Source: Crenobacter intestini (GTDB lineage: Bacteria; Pseudomonadota; Gammaproteobacteria; Burkholderiales; Chromobacteriaceae). Taken from it: DNA of 64,000 bases. Below are positions 1-9,343 of the stretch, one piece after another. Position 1 is the stretch's first letter; each line of letters begins with the position of its first letter. The notes below the pieces were generated by a model that saw only the letters and a program-made list of their open reading frames with translations, ran no database searches and was not told where the DNA came from. The stretch spans positions 248,001 through 312,000 of the forward strand of contig NZ_STGJ01000001.1 of assembly GCF_004919095.1 (NCBI RefSeq). The letters are read 5' to 3'. A program made the translations under genes and the position numbers.

Positions 1-2613
1 GTCAAGCCGGACCACGCCTGCGGCGTGCCCTTCCAGTGACCAGTCGATTTCCAGGTCCTCGCGCACCGGCTTGATCGACAACGCAAGCGGCCAGCGCGCG
101 TCGGCGGCCTTGAAGGCGGGGGGTGGCACGTCGATGCGGGTGCCGGTCAGCGGACTTTTCGCCAGGAGCGAGACCAGGTCGCCGTCTTTCAGCGTGAAGT
201 CGATGTCGATCGGGCTAACACCCCCCACGAAACGCTCGAGCGGCGGGAGGTAGTAGCCGACCAGGCGCCGGGTGTCGGCCTCGCCGCGGATGGCAAAACG
301 CGACACGCCGTCCGGCGTGCTCCGGGCGCTCAGCCGCTGCGCCGCGCCGAACACCTCGGCCGACATGCCGGCGATGTCGACGCCGTACTCGGTAAAAACG
401 AGCTCGCCCTTCGCGCGCGTCACCGGCGGGATCGGCAGGCCGGTAAAACGCAAGTCGTTCCCTGCGAGCGCGAGCGTCCCCTTCACGCGGGTGTTCTCGG
501 GCGCCTCCAGCGGGATGTCGAGTTTGAGGCCGAGCTTCGCCTGCCCGGTGGCGGAAATCTCGCCAAGGAAACCGTCCAGATAGCCGTTAACCGGGCTCTT
601 CACCGTATACGCGAGCATGGTGGACAGCGGCGCGTCGACCCGCCCCGCGATGTCGAGGCGCGCGTCCTGCGTAGCAAGGTCGGGCAGACGCACCACCACG
701 TCGGCAAGCGCCGCGCCCGCGCTTTGCGCGCTTTTCGCGCGCACCGTCACGTTGTCGTTCAAGAGTTCGAGCCGCCCGTCTATCTTGCCGATCGCCGGCC
801 AGTCAGGCTCGAAGCGCAAGGCGCCGTCGACGATCTTCGCGTTTAGCGCGAAGCGGCCGCCCTCGCCCTTGGCAAACGGGAAGGCGTTCAGGTCGCCCTG
901 CAGCACCGCCTCGACCTCACGCCCCTGTCCGCCAAGCAGCGCTTCGCGCAACCAGAGCAGGGTCTCCTCGCCCAATTCGCGTGGCAGGTAGCGCTCGACA
1001 CGGGTCAACGCAACCTCAGGCACGCGCGCCTTGAAGTCGGCCAGCAGCGCGCCGCCGGACTGCACGCCCAGCGTGCCGCCGACCTCGCCCTCGAAGTCGC
1101 CGGTGACCAGTTTCAGGCCAGGTAACTTCACTTGCCAGGCGTTGCCTTGCTTTTGCCAGCTCACCTCGCCGTCGGCGCGCAACAGCTGCCACGGCCGCTC
1201 GAAGATTTCCGGCGCGCTGACCGTCACGTCGCGGCCGGCGAGCACCACCGAGCCGCCTTGATCGCTGAACGCAACGCGGCCGGAGAAGCCGCCGGCCACA
1301 CCGGGTAAGGCACCGACCGTGTGCCAGCCAAGGTCGCTGAACCGCCCGCTGACCCGGTAGCCTTGCGGCGCGGACGGTTTACCCTGCCAGTACGCGGCAA
1401 GCTCGCTCAGGTTGCCGGTCAGCGCCGCGGTCGACCAGGGTTTCTCCGGCAGCAAGCGCGCCGCGATCAGCACCGGCAACAGGGGCGCAAGGTCGAGCCC
1501 GCTCGCGCTGGCCTCGCCGCCCTGCGTCCCCCAGCGTGCGCTCAGCCGGCTGTTCTCGAACAATGGGCCGCGCGAGGTGGTGAGATAGAGCTGGTCGGCG
1601 GCGAGCACATGTTCGCCGTTCCCCTCCAGCCGGTAGTCGATGCGCCCGGCCACCTTGGGCAGGGCAAGCTGTTCTCCCCCCTGCCCCGCCAGCGCCGCCT
1701 GTTCGAGCAGGGCGGTGCCGGCCAGCACGGTCAGCTCGCCGCCGGCAAACGCTGCGCGCATGTCAACGCTGGCGCGCCCGCGCCTGGCCAGCGGCAACTC
1801 GGGCGCGTAGCGCTCCCACCAGCCGAAGCGGCCGTCGCGCGCGACCAGCTGCGCGTCGCCCATCCATTCGCGCCAGCGCGAGAGCTCGTCGCCGCGCCAG
1901 CTAAGGGTGAACAGGAAGCTGCCGAGAAAACGGCTGTCGGGGCGGCCTTCCAGGCGCAGCCGGTGGCCAAGCAGGGTGTCCTTGAGGGTCAACCGGGTGT
2001 CCGACACCGTCAGCGGGCCGACGCCGACCTGCAGGTCGTGCCAGGCGAGCCGCTTGGCATCGACGACGATGGACGGCTGGGCGATCAGCCAGTTGACGAC
2101 GCGCTCGCCCTCGCCCTTGCCGCCTTCGCCCGAGAGCGGGATGCCGTTGAGGCTCAACTTGCCGTCGCGCGCGCGCGTCAGCGCAAGCTCCAGCCCCTGC
2201 ACGCGGATGCTGGCAAAGCGCGGCTGCCAGTGCCACAGCGACGACCACGAAGGCGTCAACGCCACCTCACCCACGCGCAGGTCGCTGCCGTCGGCGTTGC
2301 GGATGCGGATGTCACCGACGGCAAGCGTGGGCTCCAGCGCCTGCCAGCTCGCCGAGAGAGTGCCGATGGTGAGCGGCCGGCCGATCAGCGCGCCCAGCTC
2401 GGCGGCGAGCCTCGCCTTCACCTCGGGCAACCTTGGTTGCAGCCAGAAGTTCCACGCGAGCGTCAGCGCGAGCGCGACGAGCACCCACAGCGCGGCGAAC
2501 GCGAGCAAGGCGCGGCCGCCCCAGCGCAATAGCGCGGACAGCGGCAGGGCGCCGAATGCGGCACGCAAACGCTTGAGCGGCGTCGCGGGCGTGGGGTTAG
2601 AATGCTCGGTCAC
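1..2613 (-). CDS. yhdP: YhdP-family AsmA-like transport protein, 3' end cut off by window
   Basis: This is the N-terminal 871 codons of a protein of the YhdP/TIGR02099 family, whose members are usually about 1200-1300 residues. It reads without a stop to base 1. After a short cytoplasmic stretch there is one hydrophobic segment (about residues 33-58), followed by a pattern typical of the family (LPEVKARLAAELGALIGRPL, then SW.ALEPTLAVGDIRI). YhdP proteins are anchored in the inner membrane and span the periplasm, and in E. coli they help move phospholipids to the outer membrane. The GTG at 2613 is the only start I find in frame near the 5' end; its ribosome-binding site is weak. The gene is divergent from glnE, only 30 bp away. 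Family assignment comes from the N-terminal pattern, length and domain layout; the C-terminal part is not visible. Confidence 0.85.
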   Translation of the reverse strand, partial: MTEHSNPTPATPLKRLRAAFGALPLSALLRWGGRALLAFAALWVLVALALTLAWNFWLQPRLPEVKARLAAELGALIGRPLTIGTLSASWQALEPTLAVGDIRIRNADGSDLRVGEVALTPSWSSLWHWQPRFASIRVQGLELALTRARDGKLSLNGIPLSGEGGKGEGERVVNWLIAQPSIVVDAKRLAWHDLQVGVGPLTVSDTRLTLKDTLLGHRLRLEGRPDSRFLGSFLFTLSWRGDELSRWREWMGDAQLVARDGRFGWWERYAPELPLARRGRASVDMRAAFAGGELTVLAGTALLEQAALAGQGGEQLALPKVAGRIDYRLEGNGEHVLAADQLYLTTSRGPLFENSRLSARWGTQGGEASASGLDLAPLLPVLIAARLLPEKPWSTAALTGNLSELAAYWQGKPSAPQGYRVSGRFSDLGWHTVGALPGVAGGFSGRVAFSDQGGSVVLAGRDVTVSAPEIFERPWQLLRADGEVSWQKQGNAWQVKLPGLKLVTGDFEGEVGGTLGVQSGGALLADFKARVPEVALTRVERYLPRELGEETLLWLREALLGGQGREVEAVLQGDLNAFPFAKGEGGRFALNAKIVDGALRFEPDWPAIGKIDGRLELLNDNVTVRAKSAQSAGAALADVVVRLPDLATQDARLDIAGRVDAPLSTMLAYTVKSPVNGYLDGFLGEISATGQAKLGLKLDIPLEAPENTRVKGTLALAGNDLRFTGLPIPPVTRAKGELVFTEYGVDIAGMSAEVFGAAQRLSARSTPDGVSRFAIRGEADTRRLVGYYLPPLERFVGGVSPIDIDFTLKDGDLVSLLAKSPLTGTRIDVPPPAFKAADARWPLALSIKPVREDLEIDWSLEGHAAGVVRLD

Positions 2614-2643
2614 GATCTTGTCATCACTTGGGGTCCGTATTAT

Positions 2644-5331
2644 ATGCCAGAGACGGCCATCGCCGGCGCCCGCCGCTTCAGCTTCTATCTGGAACGACTT
2701 TTTCAGGCTAGACCCGAGCGCCTCGCCGAGCTCGAGGCTCACCTGCAACAGCCGTTCACGCCCGAAGAAATGGCCGCCTTCGCCAGCTGGGACACGCTGG
2801 ATGGTGCGGACGCGCTGATCGGGGCGCTGCGCCGGCTGCGCCAGGCGGTAATGGCGCGCCTGATCGCGCGCGACCTCGCCGGCCTCGCCCCGCTGGACGA
2901 GGTGGTGACCACCATCAGCCAGCTGGCCGACTTTTCCATCGTGCGCGCCGAGGCCGCCGCGCGCGCGTCCCTGGCGCGCTACGGCACGCCGACCGGCGAG
3001 GACAGTGGCGATGCGCAACAGCTGATCGTCGTCACGATGGGCAAGCTGGGCGGCTTCGAGCTGAACGTCTCGTCCGACATCGACCTGATCTTCGTCTACC
3101 CCGAGGACGGCGAGACCACCGGCGCGCGCGTCACCTCCAACCACGAGTACTTCACGCGGCTGGGCAAGGAGATCATACGCATCATCAGCGAGACCACCGC
3201 CGACGGACTGGTATTCCGCGTCGACATGCGCCTGCGCCCCTACGGCGACTCGGGCCCGCTGGTGATGAGTTTTGCCGCGCTGGAAAACTACCTGCTCACC
3301 CAGGGCCGCGAGTGGGAGCGCTACGCGTGGATCAAGGGCCGCGCCGTCACCGGCGACGCGGCGGGGCTCGCCGAGCTGGTGCGCCCCTTCGTTTACCGCA
3401 AATACCTCGACTACGGCGCGTACGGCGCGATGCGCGAACTGCACGCGCAGATCCGCCGCGAGGTCGCCCGCCGCGACATGGCGGCCAATATCAAGCTGGG
3501 GCCGGGCGGCATCCGCGAGGTCGAGTTCATCGCGCAGGTGTTCCAGCTGATCCGCGGCGGCCGCGAGAAGCGGCTGCAGCTCAAGGGCACCCGCGAGACG
3601 CTCGCCGCCCTCAAGGCGATGCACCTGATGGAAGACGACGCGGTGTCCGAGCTCGAAGCCGCCTACGACTACCTGCGCCGCCTCGAGCACCGGCTGCAGT
3701 ATGTTGACGACGCGCAGACGCAAACACTGCCCGAGACCGAAGACGCACGGCGCGCCATCGCGCACAGCATGGGCGCGGAGGGCTGGGACGCCTTCATGGC
3801 CGCGCTCAACGTGCACCGCCGCCACGTGACGCGCCACTTCGAGCAGGTGTTCTTCCTGCCGACCGAGAACGCGCCCGCACACCCGCTTGCCGGTCTGTGG
3901 CGCGACATCCGGGAAAACGGCGAGACCGACCCAGCCCCTGCGCTTGCGCGCCTGGGCTACGAGGACGCCGCGGCCGTCGCCCGCCAGCTCGCCGCCCTGG
4001 CCGGCAGCCAGCGCTACCGCCAGCTACCGGCCACCAGCCAGCACAAGTTCGACGCGCTGCTGCCGCCGCTGATCGAGGTCGCCGGCGGCCTCGCGCAGCC
4101 GGACGCGACGCTCTCGCGCATCCTCGCGCTCCTGGAGGCGGTCAGCCGGCGCGCGTCCTACCTCGCGCTGCTCACCGAGTACCCCCAGACGCTGCAAAGG
4201 CTCGCGCAGCTGTGCTCGGCGAGCAGCTGGGTGTCGGGCTACCTGATGCGCCACCCCATCCTGCTTGACGAGCTGCTCGACGCGCGCGTGCTCTACGCGA
4301 GCCCCGACTGGGACAGGCTCGCGCATGAACTCGACGCCGGCATGCAGGAGAACGCAGGCGACGCCGAGGCGCAGATGGATACGCTGCGCCACTTCCAGCA
4401 CGCGCAGGTGTTCCGCCTGGTCGCGCAGGACATCGCCGGGATGTGGACGCTGGAAGCGCTGTCGGACGAACTGTCGCGCCTGGCCGACGTCACCCTGGCC
4501 GCGACACTCAAGTACGCGTGGCTGGACATCCGTAGCCGGCACACCGACACCCCGCGCTTCGCCATCGTCGGCTACGGCAAGCTCGGCGGCAAGGAACTGG
4601 GCTACGCGTCTGACCTCGACCTGATCTTCCTCTACGACGACGTGCACGCCGACGCGCCGGAACTCTACGCGCGGCTCGCGCGCAAGATGACCACCTGGCT
4701 GACCAGCACCACCAGCGCGGGCGTCCTGTACGACATCGACCTGAGGCTGCGCCCGAACGGACAAAGCGGGCTGCTGGTGAGCACCGTCGACGCGTTCGAG
4801 CATTACCAGCAAAGCGAGGCCTGGGTGTGGGAGCACCAGGCGCTGACCCGCGCGCGCTTTGTCGCCGGCGACGAAACCATCGGCGCAAGTTTCGAGGCGA
4901 TCCGCCGCGCGGTGCTGTGCCAGCGCCGCGTGCCCGAAGCGCTGGCCGCCGAAGTGGTCGCGATGCGCGCGCGCATGCGCGAGAGCCACCCGGCGGTGGA
5001 CAGCGACGTGAAGAACGCCACGGGCGGCATCATCGACGCCGAGTTCATCGTCCAGTACCTGATCCTCGCCCACGCGCACAAGCTCCCCGCGCTGACCGCG
5101 AACACCGGCACCATCGCGCTGCTGGCCGTCGCGGCCCAGGCAGGGCTGATAGCCCCCACGCTCGCCGCCGACGCCCAGGCCGCCTACCGCCACTTCCGGC
5201 GCCTGCAGCACGCCTCGCGCCTCGCCGAAGTGCGCGCGGTTGAGGTCGACGACGCCCTGCGCGCGCACTACCGGCAGGTCGCGGCGCTGTGGGACACGCT
5301 GTTTGCCGGGACCGGTGCGCCGCAAACCTGA
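2644..5331 (+). CDS. glnE: Bifunctional glutamine synthetase adenylyltransferase / adenylyl-removing enzyme
   Basis: GlnE attaches AMP to glutamine synthetase and removes it, under control of the PII protein, so it sets glutamine synthetase activity to nitrogen supply. The 895-residue product shows the two nucleotidyltransferase domains of the family: an N-terminal one with GKLGGFELNVSSDIDLIF around residue 135-150 and a C-terminal one with GKLGGKELGYASDLDLIF around 645-660. Both keep the DxD metal-binding pair. I chose ATG 2644 because the upstream ATG at 2602 would overlap the start of divergent yhdP and adds residues unlike the family. A GGGG run 10 bases upstream may serve as a weak ribosome-binding site. 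Its partner enzyme GlnD lies about 17 kb downstream. Confidence 0.95.
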   Translation: MPETAIAGARRFSFYLERLFQARPERLAELEAHLQQPFTPEEMAAFASWDTLDGADALIGALRRLRQAVMARLIARDLAGLAPLDEVVTTISQLADFSIVRAEAAARASLARYGTPTGEDSGDAQQLIVVTMGKLGGFELNVSSDIDLIFVYPEDGETTGARVTSNHEYFTRLGKEIIRIISETTADGLVFRVDMRLRPYGDSGPLVMSFAALENYLLTQGREWERYAWIKGRAVTGDAAGLAELVRPFVYRKYLDYGAYGAMRELHAQIRREVARRDMAANIKLGPGGIREVEFIAQVFQLIRGGREKRLQLKGTRETLAALKAMHLMEDDAVSELEAAYDYLRRLEHRLQYVDDAQTQTLPETEDARRAIAHSMGAEGWDAFMAALNVHRRHVTRHFEQVFFLPTENAPAHPLAGLWRDIRENGETDPAPALARLGYEDAAAVARQLAALAGSQRYRQLPATSQHKFDALLPPLIEVAGGLAQPDATLSRILALLEAVSRRASYLALLTEYPQTLQRLAQLCSASSWVSGYLMRHPILLDELLDARVLYASPDWDRLAHELDAGMQENAGDAEAQMDTLRHFQHAQVFRLVAQDIAGMWTLEALSDELSRLADVTLAATLKYAWLDIRSRHTDTPRFAIVGYGKLGGKELGYASDLDLIFLYDDVHADAPELYARLARKMTTWLTSTTSAGVLYDIDLRLRPNGQSGLLVSTVDAFEHYQQSEAWVWEHQALTRARFVAGDETIGASFEAIRRAVLCQRRVPEALAAEVVAMRARMRESHPAVDSDVKNATGGIIDAEFIVQYLILAHAHKLPALTANTGTIALLAVAAQAGLIAPTLAADAQAAYRHFRRLQHASRLAEVRAVEVDDALRAHYRQVAALWDTLFAGTGAPQT

Positions 5332-5340
5332 TTCGGCCTG

Positions 5341-5346
5341 TATAAT
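5341..5346 (+). promoter_or_regulatory. Probable -10 box of ilvE
   Basis: A perfect TATAAT lies 10 bases after the glnE stop and 35 bases before the ilvE start. I see no convincing -35 box at the usual distance, so this is a partial promoter call. It would allow ilvE to be transcribed separately from glnE. Confidence 0.5.
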
Positions 5347-5380
5347 CGCATGGTATATCGCCCACCTCAGGAGCAAGACG

Positions 5381-6304
5381 ATGTCGATGGCTGACCGTGA
5401 CGGCTGGATCTGGTACGACGGCAAACTGGTGCCGTGGCGCGAGGCGACCACGCATGTACTCACGCATACGCTGCACTACGGCATGGGCGTGTTCGAGGGC
5501 GTGCGCGCGTACGAGACGGCCAAGGGGCCGGCGATCTTCCGCCTGGCCGACCACACCGACCGCCTGCTGCGCTCGGCGCACATCCTCGGCATCGACATCC
5601 CGTTTGGCCGCGACGCGATCAACGACGCGCACCTGGCCGTCGTGCGCGAGAACGGCCTCAAGTCCTGCTACTTCCGGCCGATGGCGTTCTACGGCTCGGG
5701 CAAGCTGGGCGTCGCGCCGCCGGCAAACGACGTGCACCTGATCGTCGCCGCCTGGCCGTGGGGCGCCTACCTTGGCGAGGAAGGCCTGGAGACGGGCATC
5801 CGCGTGAAGACCAGCTCGTTCGCCCGCCACCATGTCAACGTGACCATGTGCAAGGCGAAGGCCAACGGCAACTACATGAATTCCATACTCGCCAACCAGG
5901 AGGCGACGCGCGACGGCTACGACGAGGCGCTGCTCCTGGACGTCGACGGCTTCGTCGCCGAAGGCTCGGGCGAGAACGTCTTCCTCGTGCGCCGCGGCAA
6001 GCTCTACACGCCGGACCTCACCTCCGCGCTCGAGGGCATCACCCGCGACACCGTGCTGGCCATCGCCGCCGAAATGGGCCTCGAACTGGTCGAGAAACGC
6101 ATCACCCGCGACGAGGTGTACAGCGCGGACGAGGCGTTCTTCACCGGCACCGCCGCCGAGATCACGCCGATCCGCGAGCTGGACAACCGAGTGATCGGCG
6201 CGGGTAGCCGCGGCCCGGTCACCACAGAGATCCAGCGCCGCTACTTCGCGATCGTCAAGGGCGAGGACGCGCGCTACGCGCACTGGCTGACCTTGGTCGG
6301 CTGA
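5381..6304 (+). CDS. ilvE: Branched-chain amino acid aminotransferase
   Basis: IlvE is a PLP enzyme that carries out the last step of leucine, isoleucine and valine synthesis, moving the amino group between glutamate and branched-chain 2-oxo acids. The 307-residue product begins MSMADRDGWIWYDG, as Pseudomonas-type IlvE does, and carries THTLHYGMGVFEGVRAY, the PLP-lysine region (CKAKANGNYMNS, about residue 160), EGSGENVF and ADEAFFTGTAAEITPIRE. This is class IV fold-type aminotransferase sequence of normal length. An AGGAG at 5369-5373 is well placed for ATG 5381; an internal ATG two codons on is possible. The gene is followed by the small zinc-finger gene and waaF, an order I associate with Neisseriales. 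Confidence 0.96.
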   Translation: MSMADRDGWIWYDGKLVPWREATTHVLTHTLHYGMGVFEGVRAYETAKGPAIFRLADHTDRLLRSAHILGIDIPFGRDAINDAHLAVVRENGLKSCYFRPMAFYGSGKLGVAPPANDVHLIVAAWPWGAYLGEEGLETGIRVKTSSFARHHVNVTMCKAKANGNYMNSILANQEATRDGYDEALLLDVDGFVAEGSGENVFLVRRGKLYTPDLTSALEGITRDTVLAIAAEMGLELVEKRITRDEVYSADEAFFTGTAAEITPIRELDNRVIGAGSRGPVTTEIQRRYFAIVKGEDARYAHWLTLVG

Positions 6305-6372
6305 GGCCGCCGGCGCTATACTCGGCCCCTTGCGCGGCAGAACAACCACAACCAACGCAACAAAGAACCATC

Positions 6373-6573
6373 ATGGAACTGACCGAAAACACCCAACGCG
6401 TGATCGAAGTGACGGCCAAGGACCTGCCGCTGGCCTGCCCGATGCCCGACATGGTCAAATGGAACGCGCACCCGCGCGTCTTCCTGCCGATCGTGAAACT
6501 CGGCGGCGAGGCCCGCTGCCCTTACTGCGGCACCCTTTACAAACTGACCGGCCCGGTCGGCCACCACCACTGA
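6373..6573 (+). CDS. Small CHCC-type zinc-finger protein
   Basis: This 66-residue protein has the metal-binding region VKLGGEARCPYCGTLYKL near its C-terminus, preceded by residues that supply the remaining ligands (HPRVFLP). That matches the zf-CHCC family, which includes NDUFS6, an accessory subunit of mitochondrial complex I. In proteobacteria such proteins are widespread and mostly uncharacterised; a role in iron-sulfur or respiratory-complex assembly is only a guess. It sits 68 bases after ilvE and just before a terminator, so it is probably the last gene of an ilvE transcript. Confidence 0.85.
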   Translation: MELTENTQRVIEVTAKDLPLACPMPDMVKWNAHPRVFLPIVKLGGEARCPYCGTLYKLTGPVGHHH

Positions 6574-6596
6574 CAGGCGGCCCGTACCGGCTGGCG

Positions 6597-6621
6597 AAGG
6601 TGCGCTTGCCGCACCTTTTTT
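6597..6621 (+). terminator. Rho-independent terminator after the zinc-finger gene
   Basis: An 8-bp perfect stem (6597-6604 with 6610-6617) and a 5-base loop run straight into six T residues. It ends just 13 bases before the waaF start, so waaF must be transcribed either by read-through or from a promoter upstream of or inside this hairpin. Confidence 0.85.
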
Positions 6622-6634
6622 GCTTGACCACTCT

Positions 6635-7675
6635 ATGAAGAAAATCCTGGTGATCGGCCCCTCGTGGGTCGGCGACGGCGTGATGGCGCAACCGCTGTAC
6701 CGCCGCCTGATCGAGCGCAACCCCGGCGCCGAAGTGCATGTATTCGCGCCGGCGTGGACGCGCCCCTTGCTCGAGCGCATGCCCGAGGTGACCGCCTCCC
6801 ACCTCAACCCCTTCGGCCACGGCGCCCTGAGGCTCGCCGAGCGCTGGCGCGTCGCGCGCAAGCTCGCCGCACAGGACTTCGACCAGGCGGTGGTGTTGCC
6901 CGGCTCGCTCAAGGCCGCGCTGATCCCGGCCTTAGCCGGCATCCCCAAGCGCACCGGTTTCACCGGCGAGATGCGCTACGGCCTGATCAACGACATGCGC
7001 GAGCTGGACGAGGACGCGCTGCCGCGCATGGTCGAGCGCTTCTGCGCGCTGGCCGAGGCGCCGGGCACAGCACCCGCCGCGCCCATTCCCTACCCCGCCT
7101 TGCACGCCAACAGTGAAGCCGGCGCCAAAGTCGCCGCCCGTCTGGGGCTTGACGCGCAAAAGCCCGCCGTCGCGCTGTGCCCGGGTGCCGAGTACGGCCC
7201 GGCCAAGCGCTGGCCCTCCCGGCACTTTGCCGCGCTCGCGCGCGCGTTTGCCGACGCGGGCTGGCAGGCCTGGCTGTTCGGCTCGGACAAGGACGCGGCA
7301 ATCGGCGAGGAGATCGCCACGCTGTCGGGCGGCGCGGCGCACAACCTGTGCGGCGCGACCTCGCTGGCCGACGCGATCGACCTGATGGGGCGCATCGACC
7401 TCGCCGTCTGCAACGACTCGGGGCTGATGCACGTCGCAGCGGCCCTGGGCAAGCCGCTGGTCGCCCTGTACGGCTCGTCGAGCCCCGACTTCACCCCGCC
7501 GCTCACCGACAAGGCACGCATCGTCTCGCTGAACCTCGAGTGCAGCCCGTGCTTCGAGCGCAACTGCCCGCTGGGCCACACCGACTGCCTGCAAAAGCTC
7601 ATGCCCCAGCAGGTATGGGACGCCGCCTTGCAACTGATCGCCCGCCACCCGCCCACCACCACGCCCGCACCATGA
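6635..7675 (+). CDS. waaF: Lipopolysaccharide heptosyltransferase II
   Basis: WaaF adds the second L-glycero-D-manno-heptose to the inner core of lipopolysaccharide, using ADP-heptose, at the cytoplasmic face of the inner membrane. The 346-residue product is a GT-B glycosyltransferase of family 9: it starts with KKILVIGPSWVGDGVMAQPL, has GIPKRTGFTGEMRYGLIND in the middle, and CPGAEYGPAKRWP and CNDSGLMHVAAALGKPLVALYG in the nucleotide-sugar half. A TTG at 6620 is in frame but lies inside the terminator T-run; ATG 6635 gives the normal N-terminus. The stop overlaps the start of the TetR gene as ATGA, so the two are translationally coupled. Confidence 0.95.
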   Translation: MKKILVIGPSWVGDGVMAQPLYRRLIERNPGAEVHVFAPAWTRPLLERMPEVTASHLNPFGHGALRLAERWRVARKLAAQDFDQAVVLPGSLKAALIPALAGIPKRTGFTGEMRYGLINDMRELDEDALPRMVERFCALAEAPGTAPAAPIPYPALHANSEAGAKVAARLGLDAQKPAVALCPGAEYGPAKRWPSRHFAALARAFADAGWQAWLFGSDKDAAIGEEIATLSGGAAHNLCGATSLADAIDLMGRIDLAVCNDSGLMHVAAALGKPLVALYGSSSPDFTPPLTDKARIVSLNLECSPCFERNCPLGHTDCLQKLMPQQVWDAALQLIARHPPTTTPAP

Positions 7676-8250
7676 GCCTGACCCTGCCAGAAGACAACAC
7701 CCGGCGGATGGAACTTGTCCGCATCGCCGCCCGCCTGTTCCGCGACCAGGGCTACGAGCGCACCACCGTGCGCGACATCGGCACCGCCGCCGGCATGCAG
7801 TCCGGCAGCCTGTTCTACCATTTCCGCACCAAGGAGGAGATCCTGGTCGCGGTGATGGCGCTGGGCATCACCCGCACCACCGAACAGCTGGCCGCCGCAC
7901 TTGCACGCGAAAACAAACCGCTCGAACGGGTGCGCGCGCTCTTTCACGTGCACCTCAATTCGCTGCTCGGCGAGAACCAGGCCGCGCTCGAGGTGATGCT
8001 CTACGAGTGGCGCAGCGTGTCGTCAGAGTCCCGCCCCGGCCTCATCGTGCTGCGCGACCGCTACGAGGCGCTGTGGCAGCAGGTGCTCGACGAGGCGGCC
8101 GCCGCCGGCCTCGTCAAGGCCAATACCCGCCTGCTCAGGCGCACGCTGCTGGGCAGCCTGCACTGGACGGTACAGTGGTACAACCGATCAGGCACGCTGG
8201 GCGTCGCCGAGCTGGCCGACCAGATCATGGCGCTGACGCTGAAAGACTGA
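7672..8250 (+). CDS. TetR/AcrR-family transcriptional regulator
   Basis: The 192-residue product has the TetR N-terminal DNA-binding domain: helix one MELVRIAARLFRDQGYERTT and the helix-turn-helix VRDIGTAAGMQSGSLFYHF (residues 33-51). The rest is the helical ligand-binding and dimer domain, which does not tell the ligand. It overlaps waaF by 4 bp and ends just before a strong terminator. TetR regulators usually control a neighbouring gene, but the downstream gene here is convergent and waaF is an unlikely target, so its regulon is unknown. Confidence 0.9.
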   Translation: MSLTLPEDNTRRMELVRIAARLFRDQGYERTTVRDIGTAAGMQSGSLFYHFRTKEEILVAVMALGITRTTEQLAAALARENKPLERVRALFHVHLNSLLGENQAALEVMLYEWRSVSSESRPGLIVLRDRYEALWQQVLDEAAAAGLVKANTRLLRRTLLGSLHWTVQWYNRSGTLGVAELADQIMALTLKD

Positions 8251-8253
8251 CGC

Positions 8254-8301
8254 CGGCGCAATGAAAAACGGCCCCTTCCGGGGCCGTTTTTCATTGCGCC
8301 G
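8254..8301. terminator. Long bidirectional terminator between tetR and iap
   Basis: A perfect 22-bp inverted repeat (8254-8275 with 8280-8301) has a 4-base loop TTCC. The core CGGCCCC/GGGGCCG is flanked by A5 on one side and T5 on the other, so it can end transcription from both converging genes. Confidence 0.93.
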
Positions 8302-8308
8302 TATCGGC

Positions 8309-9343
8309 TTACTTGGCCTTGCCACCGGCCAACTCGATCACCAGCGGGGTCAGCACGCGGCTGAAGTCGCGCGCGCGCTGTTCGACACGGTTCGGGAACA
8401 CGCGCTTGAGGTTGGCGACGTTGTCGACGTCCGGGCGGTGCCAGCTCATGCCGTCCTTGATCGCCTTGTTGGTGGTCTGCTCATAGCCATCCTTGTCGCC
8501 GATCTCCCAGTTGGTCGCCTCGACCGCGAGCACCGGCACGCCGGCCTCGTCGAATACTTCCTGGTCCGAGCAGCAGCCGGTACCCTTCGGGTATTCCTTG
8601 TTGAGGCCCGGGTTGGTGCTGGCCTGAACCCCCAGTTTCTTGGCGATTGCCAGCGCACGGTCGCGCGCGTGGCCGGCCTTGGCGTCCTTGGCGACGGTGT
8701 TCTTGCCGGCGTGGAAGTACATCTTGTCGCCGGTGATCAGGCTGTCCATATTGACCATCGCGACCAGATTGCCGCGCTCGGTGTCGGTCATGCGCGCGAC
8801 GTAGTCCTTGGCGCCCAAGAGGCCCAGCTCCTCGGCGCCGAAGCCGACGAACTTGATCGTATGCTTGGTCTTCACGGATTTGAGCTGGTCTGCCAGTTCG
8901 AGCAGCATGCCGACGCCGGACGCGTTGTCGTCCAGCCCCTCGAGGCCCGCACCGCCGATCTTGCCGATGTCGCCGTCTTTCTTCGGCGTGCGCGAGTCGA
9001 AGTGCGCGCCGACGATCACCACCTTGTCGTCCTTGCCCGGCTTGGTCGCGATCACGTTGAGCGACTTCACCTCGCGCTTTTCCTTCTGCTTGTCGGCCTT
9101 CTCGTATTCGAACGAGGAAGTGAACGGCTGCTCGACCACCTGATAGCCCATCGCGCGGAACTTGCCGGCCAGATAGTCGGCGACGGCCTTCTCCTGCGCG
9201 GTGCCGGCCATGCGGCCCTTGAACGCGGTCGCGACGTGGACCATCTCGCGCGCGGCTACCTCACCGTGCGGCGCGGCCTGCGCGACGGCGGAGAAACCCA
9301 GCGCGAGGGCGAAGGCGGACAACTTGAACAGATTGCGTGGCAT
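8309..9343 (-). CDS. iap: Exported M28 zinc aminopeptidase, Iap-like
   Basis: The 344-residue product begins with a signal peptide (MPRNLFKLSAFALALGFSAV, cut near AQA) and continues as an M28 peptidase. Metal and catalytic residues are visible in GAHFDSR, GLDDNASGVG, FGAEELGLLG and MVNMDSL. It closely resembles E. coli Iap, the periplasmic aminopeptidase that trims alkaline phosphatase, including the stretch STNPGLNKEYPKGTGCCSDQ and VEATNWEIGDKDGY. A broader role in periplasmic peptide trimming is likely because no phosphatase gene is nearby. The start at 9343 has AGGAG eight bases upstream; a longer reading frame to 9541 adds non-family sequence. Confidence 0.88.
   Translation of the reverse strand: MPRNLFKLSAFALALGFSAVAQAAPHGEVAAREMVHVATAFKGRMAGTAQEKAVADYLAGKFRAMGYQVVEQPFTSSFEYEKADKQKEKREVKSLNVIATKPGKDDKVVIVGAHFDSRTPKKDGDIGKIGGAGLEGLDDNASGVGMLLELADQLKSVKTKHTIKFVGFGAEELGLLGAKDYVARMTDTERGNLVAMVNMDSLITGDKMYFHAGKNTVAKDAKAGHARDRALAIAKKLGVQASTNPGLNKEYPKGTGCCSDQEVFDEAGVPVLAVEATNWEIGDKDGYEQTTNKAIKDGMSWHRPDVDNVANLKRVFPNRVEQRARDFSRVLTPLVIELAGGKAK

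Noticed and set aside
1321-2532. 403-codon open frame on the plus strand opposite yhdP
   Set aside because: It lies antisense to a well-supported gene, is full of Arg, Gly, Ala and Gln, and has no recognisable domain. Long accidental frames are normal at this GC content.
4024-5463. 479-codon frame on the minus strand opposite glnE
   Set aside because: Antisense to glnE, with a composition typical of shadow frames and no motif.
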